Assembly (NCBI GenBank): GCA_045534775.1
Contig: JAZSKI010000006.1
Location: 1 to 28,632 of the forward strand
Direction of reading: 5' to 3'
DNA length: 28,632 nucleotides
DNA from: JAZOTK01 sp045534775
Lineage (GTDB): Bacteria; Bacillota; Clostridia; RUG12999
Below the pieces are notes generated by a model that worked only from the letters and a program-made list of their open reading frames with translations, was not told the origin of the DNA and searched no databases. A program made the translations under genes and the position numbers. Below, one piece after another: positions 14,972 through 22,036 of this stretch. Positions within the stretch are counted from its first letter, which is position 1. Each line of letters opens with the position of its first letter.

Positions 14972-15000
14972 ATTATACACCTTTATCACAGTAATGTCAA
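14972..15000 (-). promoter_or_regulatory. Promoter of proBA
   Basis: TTGACA (15000-14995) and TATAAT (14977-14972) are 17 bases apart. The -35 sits in the last codons of cca, so proBA can be read without cca. Confidence 0.85.
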
Positions 15001-16098
15001 CACAAATTTTGTAAGCGCTTCTTTTTCGTTGGGGAGCCTGCCGTCAATGACCCCGTCAAGTAAAATATTTAAAATTTCACCGATTTTACTGCCTACAACG
15101 CCCATTTTCTTCAGGTCGTTACCGTTTAAAGCGAGGGTTTTTAAATTTACGACAGAGCCTTCAAGCTGACGCAGACCTTCGTAAGCGGAAGAGTTCTTGC
15201 GATACCGCGCAAGCATAAGACTTTCTTCATAACCTATTTTGTTGATAAGCCTGTTCAAATCACCAGAATTATCATTAAGAGGGGTTTTATTCAGTATTTC
15301 CGCAAGGCGGACGGTACGGTTATCAAATTTTAGTCTTCTGAGAACCTCACCGTCACCGCAAATAGCAGAAAGACGGAATATAGGCTTAGGCTCGGCGGCG
15401 GTAACCGCATCTATATCAAAATCGGGTAAAAATACTGTAAATATATTGTAGAAATCTCTTATAATGCGGGAACAGCCAATTCCGTCAAGAAGCTTTATAA
15501 GCTCGGCGGAAATCCGTTCAGCGGAAATATTTTTAAGAAGAAGTCTGTTTGTAGTAGCGGCATCGGCGGTAGCTTTTTCAATGGTAAAATCATATACGGA
15601 GGCAAACCGCAAGGCACGCATAATGCGAAGTGCATCCTCACCGAAACGGGCATCGGGGTCTCCTACACAGCGGATAAGCTTTTTCGACAAATCCTCTCTG
15701 CCGCCGAACAAATCAACAAGCCCGCGAAGAGGACTGTAAGCCATAGCGTTAACGGTAAAATCGCGGCGTTTTAAATCCTCTTCGATGTCGCGGACAAATT
15801 CAACCTTCCGGGGTCGGCGGTTATCCTCATAGCTACCGTCACAGCGGTAGGTTGTAATCTCATAAGGAATATGGTTCATAACCACCGATACGGTTCCGTG
15901 TTTTATCCCCGTATCCACCGTATTCATATCACAGAAAACCTCTTTGGTTTCCTTGGGAAGTGCATTTGTACAAATATCCCAATCGTGGGGGGAAATACCA
16001 AGAAGGCTGTCGCGAACACAGCCGCCTACGGCGTATGCCTCAAAGCCCTGCTTTTCAAGTCTGTCTAAAATTTCCTCTACCTGTGACGGAATAACCAT
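14986..16098 (-). CDS. cca: CCA tRNA nucleotidyltransferase
   Basis: The enzyme adds or repairs the 3' CCA of tRNA without a template. The 370-aa protein shows the class II nucleotidyltransferase head: AVGGCVRD (residues 23-30), the metal-binding DWD of DWDICTNA (D39, D41), the RRDFTVNAMAY block and DARFGEDALRIMRALRFA. A C-terminal helical body follows. No HD phosphohydrolase motif is evident, which fits the Firmicutes form. AGGAGGTG precedes the ATG and is the 3' arm of a large inverted repeat. It is downstream of spoIIR, with its own possible promoter. Confidence 0.93.
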   Translation of the reverse strand: MVIPSQVEEILDRLEKQGFEAYAVGGCVRDSLLGISPHDWDICTNALPKETKEVFCDMNTVDTGIKHGTVSVVMNHIPYEITTYRCDGSYEDNRRPRKVEFVRDIEEDLKRRDFTVNAMAYSPLRGLVDLFGGREDLSKKLIRCVGDPDARFGEDALRIMRALRFASVYDFTIEKATADAATTNRLLLKNISAERISAELIKLLDGIGCSRIIRDFYNIFTVFLPDFDIDAVTAAEPKPIFRLSAICGDGEVLRRLKFDNRTVRLAEILNKTPLNDNSGDLNRLINKIGYEESLMLARYRKNSSAYEGLRQLEGSVVNLKTLALNGNDLKKMGVVGSKIGEILNILLDGVIDGRLPNEKEALTKFVLTLL

Positions 16099-16103
16099 AC
16101 AAG

Positions 16104-16146
16104 CACCTCCTGCCTATTATATTTTACCACAAAAAGGCAGGAGGTG
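16104..16146 (-). promoter_or_regulatory. 11-bp inverted repeat overlapping the cca ribosome binding site
   Basis: On the minus strand CACCTCCTGCC (16146-16136) can pair with GGCAGGAGGTG (16114-16104), the second arm being the SD of cca. A promoter-like TTGACA-18-TAAAAT (16150-16121) lies over the first arm. A transcript from that promoter would lack the first arm, while a read-through transcript from spoIIR would have its SD buried. Confidence 0.55.
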
Positions 16147-16153
16147 TCAATGG

Positions 16154-16687
16154 CTATGAGAATATTTCTAGAATTTTAAATTTCGCTTTGAACTCAGGCT
16201 CAGTCAAATTTGCAGACGTAGTTTTCATCGTTTCTTCCGTAAAGCATAAAGGCGGGAACAGCACGCACCACCAGTTTTTACCTGCTCCCTCGCCGATTAT
16301 CACCCGAACAGCATTATACCTCCCTGCCGGGTAGGTGACGCCGCTATAGGTTTTTGCAGGGAAATCAAAAACCCCAAACTGAAGGCTTACATCATAATCA
16401 AAGCCTTCTTCTTGAACAGTAGTCTCGGCGGCTTTTTCAAGTATATCCATCCGACTTTTAACGGCTTCGTTAAGGTCAAGAGCCGTAGCGGCGGCGGAAA
16501 TCTCCTCGCCTGCGGCACGAAGCACCGCATCGCGGACACGAAGCTTCAGTCTCTGGTCAGTCTCGCTGTCGCTGTTTGCTATGACGTGAAGCCGTACTAT
16601 CTCACCGTCAAAGGCGGCTTTTTCAGAGGGTGCCGCCGCCTCCGCCGCCGTAAGCATAAAAAGAAGTGTCAAAAACAAAAATCTCAT
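16154..16687 (-). CDS. spoIIR: Stage II sporulation protein R
   Basis: SpoIIR is a secreted forespore signal that triggers SpoIIGA to process pro-sigma-E in the mother cell. The 177-aa product has an N-terminal signal peptide (RFLFLTLLFMLTAAEAAA). The family hallmark is VRLHVIANSDSETDQRLKLRVRD at about residues 31-53 (motif cited in parts). FGVFDFPAKTY, YPAGRYNAVRVIIGEG and NWWCVLFPPLC follow. AAAGGA precedes the ATG. The gene shows that the organism is a spore former or descends from one. It is divergent from asnS. Confidence 0.92.
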   Translation of the reverse strand: MRFLFLTLLFMLTAAEAAAPSEKAAFDGEIVRLHVIANSDSETDQRLKLRVRDAVLRAAGEEISAAATALDLNEAVKSRMDILEKAAETTVQEEGFDYDVSLQFGVFDFPAKTYSGVTYPAGRYNAVRVIIGEGAGKNWWCVLFPPLCFTEETMKTTSANLTEPEFKAKFKILEIFS

Positions 16688-16758
16688 AAATTAAATCCTT
16701 TCAAGGTTATGTACACTTCAATTATGGGCAGAAAATTTTTATTTATACCAAAAAAATA

Positions 16759-16787
16759 TTGACATATAACAAATATTGTTGTATAAT
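16759..16787 (+). promoter_or_regulatory. Promoter of the asnS T-box unit
   Basis: TTGACA (16759-16764) and TATAAT (16782-16787) are 17 bases apart, a consensus sigma-A promoter at the expected distance from the leader. Confidence 0.88.
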
Positions 16788-16794
16788 AATATAT

Positions 16795-17068
16795 GTGAAA
16801 AGCTGTGATTAAGAGAAGTAACATAAAAGGTCGGTTTAAGCGAGTGCAGGACGGTGGAAGCTGCATAACGGGACATTGTGTGAATAACACTTAGGAGCTG
16901 CAATCTGAACGGATTTTTTCTCAGTAGGTGCGCCGAATTTCCGTGCGTCAGTCGGGAAGGCTTTGATTGAAGCCGTAAAGGGATTAAGCTTTTGCTTAAT
17001 AAAATAGGTGGTACCGCGGGCTACACAGACTCGTCCTATTGTCAGGGATAAGTCTGTGTTTTATTATA
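16795..17068 (+). ncRNA. Asparagine T-box riboswitch
   Basis: The leader contains the diagnostic T-box AGGTGGTACCGCGG (17006-17019), then an antiterminator partner (CCTATT with AATAGG) and a terminator before asnS. A long stem I lies in 16800-16900. The probable specifier codon is AAC at 16886-16888 (in GAATAACAC), which fits asparagine. Uncharged tRNA-Asn would bind and favour the antiterminator. The specifier assignment is by eye. The T-box call itself is firm. Confidence 0.9.
17023..17068 (+). terminator. T-box-controlled terminator
   Basis: ACACAGACT (17023-17031) pairs with AGTCTGTGT (17051-17059) and is followed by TTTTATTAT. Part of it overlaps the antiterminator side, as required for switching. 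Confidence 0.85.
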
Positions 17069-17089
17069 TTTGAAAGGATGTATGAAAAA

Positions 17090-18460
17090 ATGAAGCATAC
17101 GGATATAAGAGAGGTAGTTAAAAGCAAAGAGCTTATCGGCACAAAAGTGACGGTTTGCGGTTGGGTAAGAACCTCAAGAGATTCTAAGAATATGGCGTTT
17201 TTGGAGCTTAATGATGGTACGACTCTCAACCATTTACAGATAGTAATTGACAAGGGTGCAATCACCGTAGATGATGAGGCTATGAAATTAGGTGCGGCAC
17301 TTAAAATTGAAGGCATTATAGTGGAAGCACGGCAAGACAGCGTTGAAATAAACGCCGAAGTGATTGAGGTTCTCGGAAAATGTCCGCTTGATTATCCTCT
17401 GCAGAAGAAAAGACACACTCTCGAATTTATGCGTCAGATGCCCCATCTTCGTACAAGAACTAACACATTTAACGCTGTGCTTCGCGTACGTTCCGTTATG
17501 GCACAGGCTATTCACGATTATTTCCAGAGCAGAGGATACGTATATATTCACACTCCTCTCATTACGGGAAGTGACTGCGAGGGTGCAGGCGAAATGTTTA
17601 AGGTAACCACCATCGGGTACAGTAATGAATATAAAAACGAACAAGACTACTACGATGCGGATTTCTTCGGTCAGCGTGCAGGGCTCAGTGTTTCAGGTCA
17701 GCTTGAAGGCGAGGTTGCCGCTATGGCAATGGGTAAAATCTATACCTTCGGTCCCAGCTTCAGAGCCGAAAACAGCAACACCCCCAGACACGTTGCGGAG
17801 TTCTGGCACGTAGAGCCTGAGGTGGCCTTTGCTGAGCTTCCCGATATAATCGAAATCGCCGAGGATATGATAAAAAGCATCATTAAAGACGTTATGGAAA
17901 AATGTCCCGATGAGCTTAAGTTCTTTGACGAACGCTTTGAAAAAGGTCTTATCGAAAAGCTTGAAAAGGTAATCAGCAGCAGCTTTGAGATTTTAGATTA
18001 TACAAAAGCTATAGAGCTTCTTAAAAAGGCAGATAAGGAGTTCACCTATCCCGTAGAATGGGGCTGTGATTTACAGACCGAACACGAAAGATATATTACG
18101 GAAGAGGTTTATAACAAACCCGTATTTATCATAAACTATCCCAAGGATATAAAATCCTTCTATATGAAACAAAACCCCGATGGTAAAACCGTTGCGGCAA
18201 CAGATTTGCTCGTACCCGGCGTAGGAGAAATAATAGGCTGCAGCGAACGTGAGGCGGATTACGATAAGCTGGTAGAAGCAATGAAGGTTCGTAATATGAG
18301 CCCGGAGGATTATGCCGATTATCTGGATTTAAGAAAATTCGGTTCCGTTCCCCACAGCGGATTTGGCCTGGGATTTGAAAGAATAATTATGTATGTTACG
18401 GGAATGAGTAATATAAGAGATGTAATACTCTATCCCCGCACAGTAGGCGGGATAAGGTAG
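17090..18460 (+). CDS. asnS: Asparaginyl-tRNA synthetase
   Basis: AsnRS charges tRNA-Asn and is a class IIb synthetase. The 456-aa length fits. The OB-fold anticodon domain is at the N-terminus (VTVCGWVRTSRDSKNMAFLELNDGT). Class II motifs follow: the TPLITGSDCEGAGEMF block, FRAENSNTPRHVAEFWHVEPE (motif 2) and GFGLGFERIIMYVTG (motif 3, with the arginine). The start at 17090 has AAAGGA 11 bases upstream. The frame is open to 17039, but this would run into the T-box terminator. Regulation is by the upstream T-box. asnA and glnN follow. Confidence 0.95.
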   Translation: MKHTDIREVVKSKELIGTKVTVCGWVRTSRDSKNMAFLELNDGTTLNHLQIVIDKGAITVDDEAMKLGAALKIEGIIVEARQDSVEINAEVIEVLGKCPLDYPLQKKRHTLEFMRQMPHLRTRTNTFNAVLRVRSVMAQAIHDYFQSRGYVYIHTPLITGSDCEGAGEMFKVTTIGYSNEYKNEQDYYDADFFGQRAGLSVSGQLEGEVAAMAMGKIYTFGPSFRAENSNTPRHVAEFWHVEPEVAFAELPDIIEIAEDMIKSIIKDVMEKCPDELKFFDERFEKGLIEKLEKVISSSFEILDYTKAIELLKKADKEFTYPVEWGCDLQTEHERYITEEVYNKPVFIINYPKDIKSFYMKQNPDGKTVAATDLLVPGVGEIIGCSEREADYDKLVEAMKVRNMSPEDYADYLDLRKFGSVPHSGFGLGFERIIMYVTGMSNIRDVILYPRTVGGIR

Positions 18461-18538
18461 GTTTTGGGGAATTACCCATATCACCCCTATCACAACGCAA
18501 AATTGAAAATGCAAAATGAGTTTGGAATTTGGAGCTTT

Positions 18539-18565
18539 GGATGATTTTCCTACTGAAAATCATCC
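18539..18565. repeat. Perfect 11-bp hairpin after asnS
   Basis: GGATGATTTTC and GAAAATCATCC pair around CTACT. The plus strand continues with AAAAAAATAAG and the minus strand is preceded by the T-run, so it does not read as a terminator for asnS. It may be an intergenic repeat unit. Confidence 0.5.
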
Positions 18566-18582
18566 AAAAAAATAAGCCCCCG

Positions 18583-18636
18583 GTCGGCTGCGCCGACAGC
18601 CCTCTTCAGGCAAGGGAGAGGACCGTCGTAGACGGT
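18583..18636. repeat. Cluster of short GC-rich palindromes
   Basis: GTCGGC-TGC-GCCGAC (18583-18597), a looser CCTCT/AGAGG pair, and ACCGTC-GTA-GACGGT (18622-18636) lie in a row between asnS and asnA. The 3-base loops and GC content contrast with the AT-rich surroundings, as in REP-like intergenic repeats. No RNA function is evident. Confidence 0.45.
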
Positions 18637-18732
18637 GGGAGGATTTTGCTACCCTATTGCAGAAACCTATGAATAATCAGAAAATTCCGCATTCCGGATT
18701 TTCTAAAATCTATTATGAAAGAGGAGTATAAT

Positions 18733-19740
18733 ATGAGCAAATTATACATTCCGCAGGGATATAAACAAAAAATGACCTTGCGTGAAACTCAGCAAGCTAT
18801 AAAAATTATCAAAGATACCTTCCAGGTAGAATTTGCAAAAAATCTTAAGCTTGACCGGGTTACAGCACCTATTCTCGTAGCCGCAGACAGCGGAATAAAT
18901 GACGATTTAAGTGGCGTTGAACGTAAGGTCGAGTTCGATATGAAGGAAATCGGTGGCAGGGCAGAGATAGTTCAGTCGCTGGCTAAATGGAAACGCCTTG
19001 CCCTTCATCGCTACGGCTATGAAGAGGGCGTGGGCATTTATACCGATATGAGCGCCATCCGCCGCGATGATGACGTAGATAACATTCATTCCGTTTATGT
19101 AGACCAATGGGACTGGGAACGTGTTATTTCCCGGGAAGACAGAAATATAGAATTCCTGAAATATATTGTAAAAAGAATAGTAGCGGCTATTCACTATACT
19201 CAGGAGAAGATAAAAGAAAAATATCCGCAAATCACCGCCACTATAGAAAAAGACGTATATTTCATAACCTCCCAGGAGCTGGAGGATATGTATCCCGATA
19301 TGACGGGTAAACAGCGTGAAAATGAAATTGTCCGCAAGCATAAAACCGTTTTCATTATGCAGATAGGAAAACGCCTCAAAAGCGGTAACAAACACGACGG
19401 CAGAGCCCCCGACTATGATGATTGGGAGCTTAACGGAGACATTATGCTGTGGAACGATGTTTTAGGAAGAGCTTTTGAGATTTCTTCAATGGGAATAAGA
19501 GTTGATGCCGAGTCCCTGAAAAAACAGCTTGAAACAGAAAATGCTACCGATAAAATGCAGTTTGAGTTCCATAAAGGAATATTAAACAATACCCTGCCTC
19601 TCACCATAGGCGGCGGTATCGGTCAGTCAAGACTGTGTATGCTTCTGCTTGAAAAAGCACATATCGGCGAGGTGCAGGTTTCAATCTGGCCTGAGGAAAT
19701 GATAAAAGAATGTAAGGATAACGGTATAATTTTACTGTAG
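18733..19740 (+). CDS. asnA: Aspartate--ammonia ligase (asparagine synthetase A)
   Basis: AsnA makes asparagine from aspartate, ammonia and ATP. It is related to class II synthetases. The 335-aa product shows IPQGYKQKMTLRETQQAIK, VTAPILVAADSGINDDLSGVERKV (read as landmarks), SLAKWKRLAL and DMSAIRRDD. At the end GGGIGQSRLCMLLLEKAHIGEVQ, with the catalytic arginine, is present. GAGGAG is 7 bases before the ATG at 18733. A preceding in-frame ATG lacks an SD. asnA directly downstream of asnS with its T-box makes joint asparagine-dependent control likely. It ends 17 bases before glnN. Confidence 0.95.
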   Translation: MSKLYIPQGYKQKMTLRETQQAIKIIKDTFQVEFAKNLKLDRVTAPILVAADSGINDDLSGVERKVEFDMKEIGGRAEIVQSLAKWKRLALHRYGYEEGVGIYTDMSAIRRDDDVDNIHSVYVDQWDWERVISREDRNIEFLKYIVKRIVAAIHYTQEKIKEKYPQITATIEKDVYFITSQELEDMYPDMTGKQRENEIVRKHKTVFIMQIGKRLKSGNKHDGRAPDYDDWELNGDIMLWNDVLGRAFEISSMGIRVDAESLKKQLETENATDKMQFEFHKGILNNTLPLTIGGGIGQSRLCMLLLEKAHIGEVQVSIWPEEMIKECKDNGIILL

Positions 19741-19757
19741 ATATAATGGAGAAAAAT

Positions 19758-21839
19758 ATGAATAATGTAACTGAAATATTCGGCTCGGATGTGTTTAACG
19801 AGACGGTCATGCAACAGAGGTTGCCGGCGGAAATATATGAAGCCATAAGAAAAACCGTAGATACTATGGCACCAATCTCCGAAGAAATAGCTTCGGTTGT
19901 GGCGAAGGCTATGAAGGATTGGGCTATCGAAAAGGGGGCGACTCACTATACCCATTGGTTTCAGCCTATGACGGGCTATACCGCTGAAAAACACGATGCC
20001 TTTCTCTCTCCCGATGCGGAAGGCAAGGCTATAATGGATTTTTCGGGCAAGGAGCTTATCAAAGGCGAATCCGACGCTTCCTCCTTCCCGTCAGGCGGTC
20101 TTAGAGCGACCTTTGAGGCAAGAGGCTACACAGCGTGGGACCCTACCTCCTATGCTTTTGTGAAAGACGGGTCATTGTACATACCAACAGCCTTTTGTTC
20201 CTACAGCGGAGACGTGCTTGATAAAAAAACACCCCTTCTGCGGTCAATGGATGCGGTCAGCCGCGAAGCACTCCGTGTGCTTAAGTTTTTCGGGAAAACT
20301 CCCGAACGCGTAATTTCAAGCGTAGGTGCAGAGCAAGAATATTTCCTTATTGATGAAGAAAACTATAAAAAACGTAAGGATTTAATTGTTACGGGCAGAA
20401 CCCTTTTCGGAGCAAAGCCACCTAAGGGTCAGGAGCTTGACGACCATTATTACGGGAATATCAAAGAACGGGTTTCCGCCTTTATGAAGGACGTGGACGA
20501 ATCTCTCTGGAGGTTAGGTATTTATGCCAAAACCAAGCATAACGAGGCGGCTCCTGCACAGCACGAGCTGGCACCGATTTATTGTACCACCAACATAGCT
20601 ACCGATAACAATCAGCTTATGATGGAGATGATGAAAAAAATCGCTAAAAGACACGGACTTGTGTGTCTGCTTCACGAAAAACCCTTTGCAGGCGTTAACG
20701 GGTCGGGTAAGCATAACAACTGGTCAATAGGCACAAGTGACGGCGAAAATCTGCTTAAACCGGGCAAAAACCCTATAGAAAACAAACAATTTTTAATGTT
20801 TTTAAGTGCCGCCATAAAAGGCGTTGATGAGTATGACGAGCTTCTTAGAATGGTAGCGGCGACAGCAGGTAACGATCACCGATTAGGTGCAAACGAAGCG
20901 CCGCCCGCCATAATGTCAATGTACATCGGCGATGATTTGGAGGTAGTGCTGAAGGCTATCAGAAGAAACAAAACCTCTGTAGAAAAAATCAAATCCGTAA
21001 TTGAAACGGGTGTGGAAAGCCTGCCTACCTTTAAAAAGGATACTACCGACCGTAACCGAACCTCTCCCTTTGCCTTTACGGGTAACAAATTCGAGTTCAG
21101 AAGTCCCGGCTCATCTCAGTCCATTGCAGGTATAAACTTTACCATAAATGCCATTATGGCAATGGAGCTTAAGGAATTTGCCGACAGACTTGAAAAGGCA
21201 GAAAACGTGGAGAAGGAAATCGACAGCATTATAAGAGATGTGGCAATAAATAACGAAAGAATTATATTCAACGGTAATAACTATTCGGAGGAGTGGGTAG
21301 AGGAAGCAAAAAAACGCGGACTTTCAAATCTTCCCACTACGGTAGATGCACTCCCCGCTTTTATAAAAAAGGAAAATTACAGAATTTATACAGAGCTTGG
21401 AATTTTTACAAAAAAAGAAATCTTCAGTCGATATGAAATTTTGCTGGAGGATTATTCAAAAGCAATAAATATCGAAGCCCTTACTATGCTGGAGATGGCA
21501 AACCGCGAAATTCTGCCTGCTTGTATGGAATATTCCAATGTTTTACTTGATGCCCTGACTAAGAAAAAAGCTTTGGGTCTTGGCGTAAGTACGTCACGCG
21601 AGGAACAGCGAACCGTTAAAATTCTGAGTCTGACAGAGGATTTAATAGGTTATATAGACGAGCTTCAGGGCAAAATTTCTGCCGCTAAAGGCGAAGGTCT
21701 GACCCTGGCAGTATATTACCGTGATGAGGTAATCGAAGCTATGAAAAACCTGAGAAAAACAGCCGATGAGCTGGAAACTATGGTAGGCAGTAAATACTGG
21801 CCTTTCCCGACCTATACAGAGCTTTTGTTTAATGTGTAA
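19758..21839 (+). CDS. glnN: Glutamine synthetase type III
   Basis: GSIII makes glutamine from glutamate, ammonia and ATP. It is a large dodecameric enzyme typical of Bacteroidetes and Clostridia. The 693-aa size rules out GSI and GSII. Family marks are FPSGGLRATFEARGYTAWDP, GAEQEYFLID, QHELAPIY, NGSGKHNNWS and NDHRLGANEAPP. The start is taken as ATG 19758 because GGAG lies 6 bases upstream. An in-frame ATG at 19746 has none. It sits 17 bases after asnA and is probably on the same transcript, which groups amide synthesis with asparaginyl-tRNA charging. Confidence 0.95.
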   Translation: MNNVTEIFGSDVFNETVMQQRLPAEIYEAIRKTVDTMAPISEEIASVVAKAMKDWAIEKGATHYTHWFQPMTGYTAEKHDAFLSPDAEGKAIMDFSGKELIKGESDASSFPSGGLRATFEARGYTAWDPTSYAFVKDGSLYIPTAFCSYSGDVLDKKTPLLRSMDAVSREALRVLKFFGKTPERVISSVGAEQEYFLIDEENYKKRKDLIVTGRTLFGAKPPKGQELDDHYYGNIKERVSAFMKDVDESLWRLGIYAKTKHNEAAPAQHELAPIYCTTNIATDNNQLMMEMMKKIAKRHGLVCLLHEKPFAGVNGSGKHNNWSIGTSDGENLLKPGKNPIENKQFLMFLSAAIKGVDEYDELLRMVAATAGNDHRLGANEAPPAIMSMYIGDDLEVVLKAIRRNKTSVEKIKSVIETGVESLPTFKKDTTDRNRTSPFAFTGNKFEFRSPGSSQSIAGINFTINAIMAMELKEFADRLEKAENVEKEIDSIIRDVAINNERIIFNGNNYSEEWVEEAKKRGLSNLPTTVDALPAFIKKENYRIYTELGIFTKKEIFSRYEILLEDYSKAINIEALTMLEMANREILPACMEYSNVLLDALTKKKALGLGVSTSREEQRTVKILSLTEDLIGYIDELQGKISAAKGEGLTLAVYYRDEVIEAMKNLRKTADELETMVGSKYWPFPTYTELLFNV

Positions 21840-21850
21840 CAAAATCATAA

Positions 21851-21938
21851 CCGGCTAAGCCGGCACTTTGCTCTGCGACTATAAGTCGACATTACCGGCG
21901 GAGCCGGAAGTCCTCCGAATAATCTGCCTGCCACAGGC
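21851..21938. repeat. Three short palindromes with 3-base loops
   Basis: CCGGC-TAA-GCCGG (21851-21863), CCGGC-GGA-GCCGG (21895-21907) and GCCTG-CCA-CAGGC (21926-21938) lie in tandem after glnN. The first two share the same stem and differ only in the loop, so they are copies of one unit. Confidence 0.6.
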
Positions 21939-21985
21939 GGGTTCAAGCCGGGGCTGTAACAAAATAGCTCCTTCGTTACACAACA

Positions 21986-22016
21986 AAGGTGGAAATTCCG
22001 CTGGAATTTCCACCTT
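21986..22016. terminator. Bidirectional hairpin between glnN and the glycyl radical enzyme
   Basis: AAGGTGGAAATTCC and GGAATTTCCACCTT form a perfect 14-bp stem with a 3-base loop between two convergent genes. Tails are AAATTTATG (plus) and TGTTGTG (minus). It is strong as a structure but has a weak T-tract. Confidence 0.72.
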
Positions 22017-22036
22017 AAATTTATGTATCACACAGA

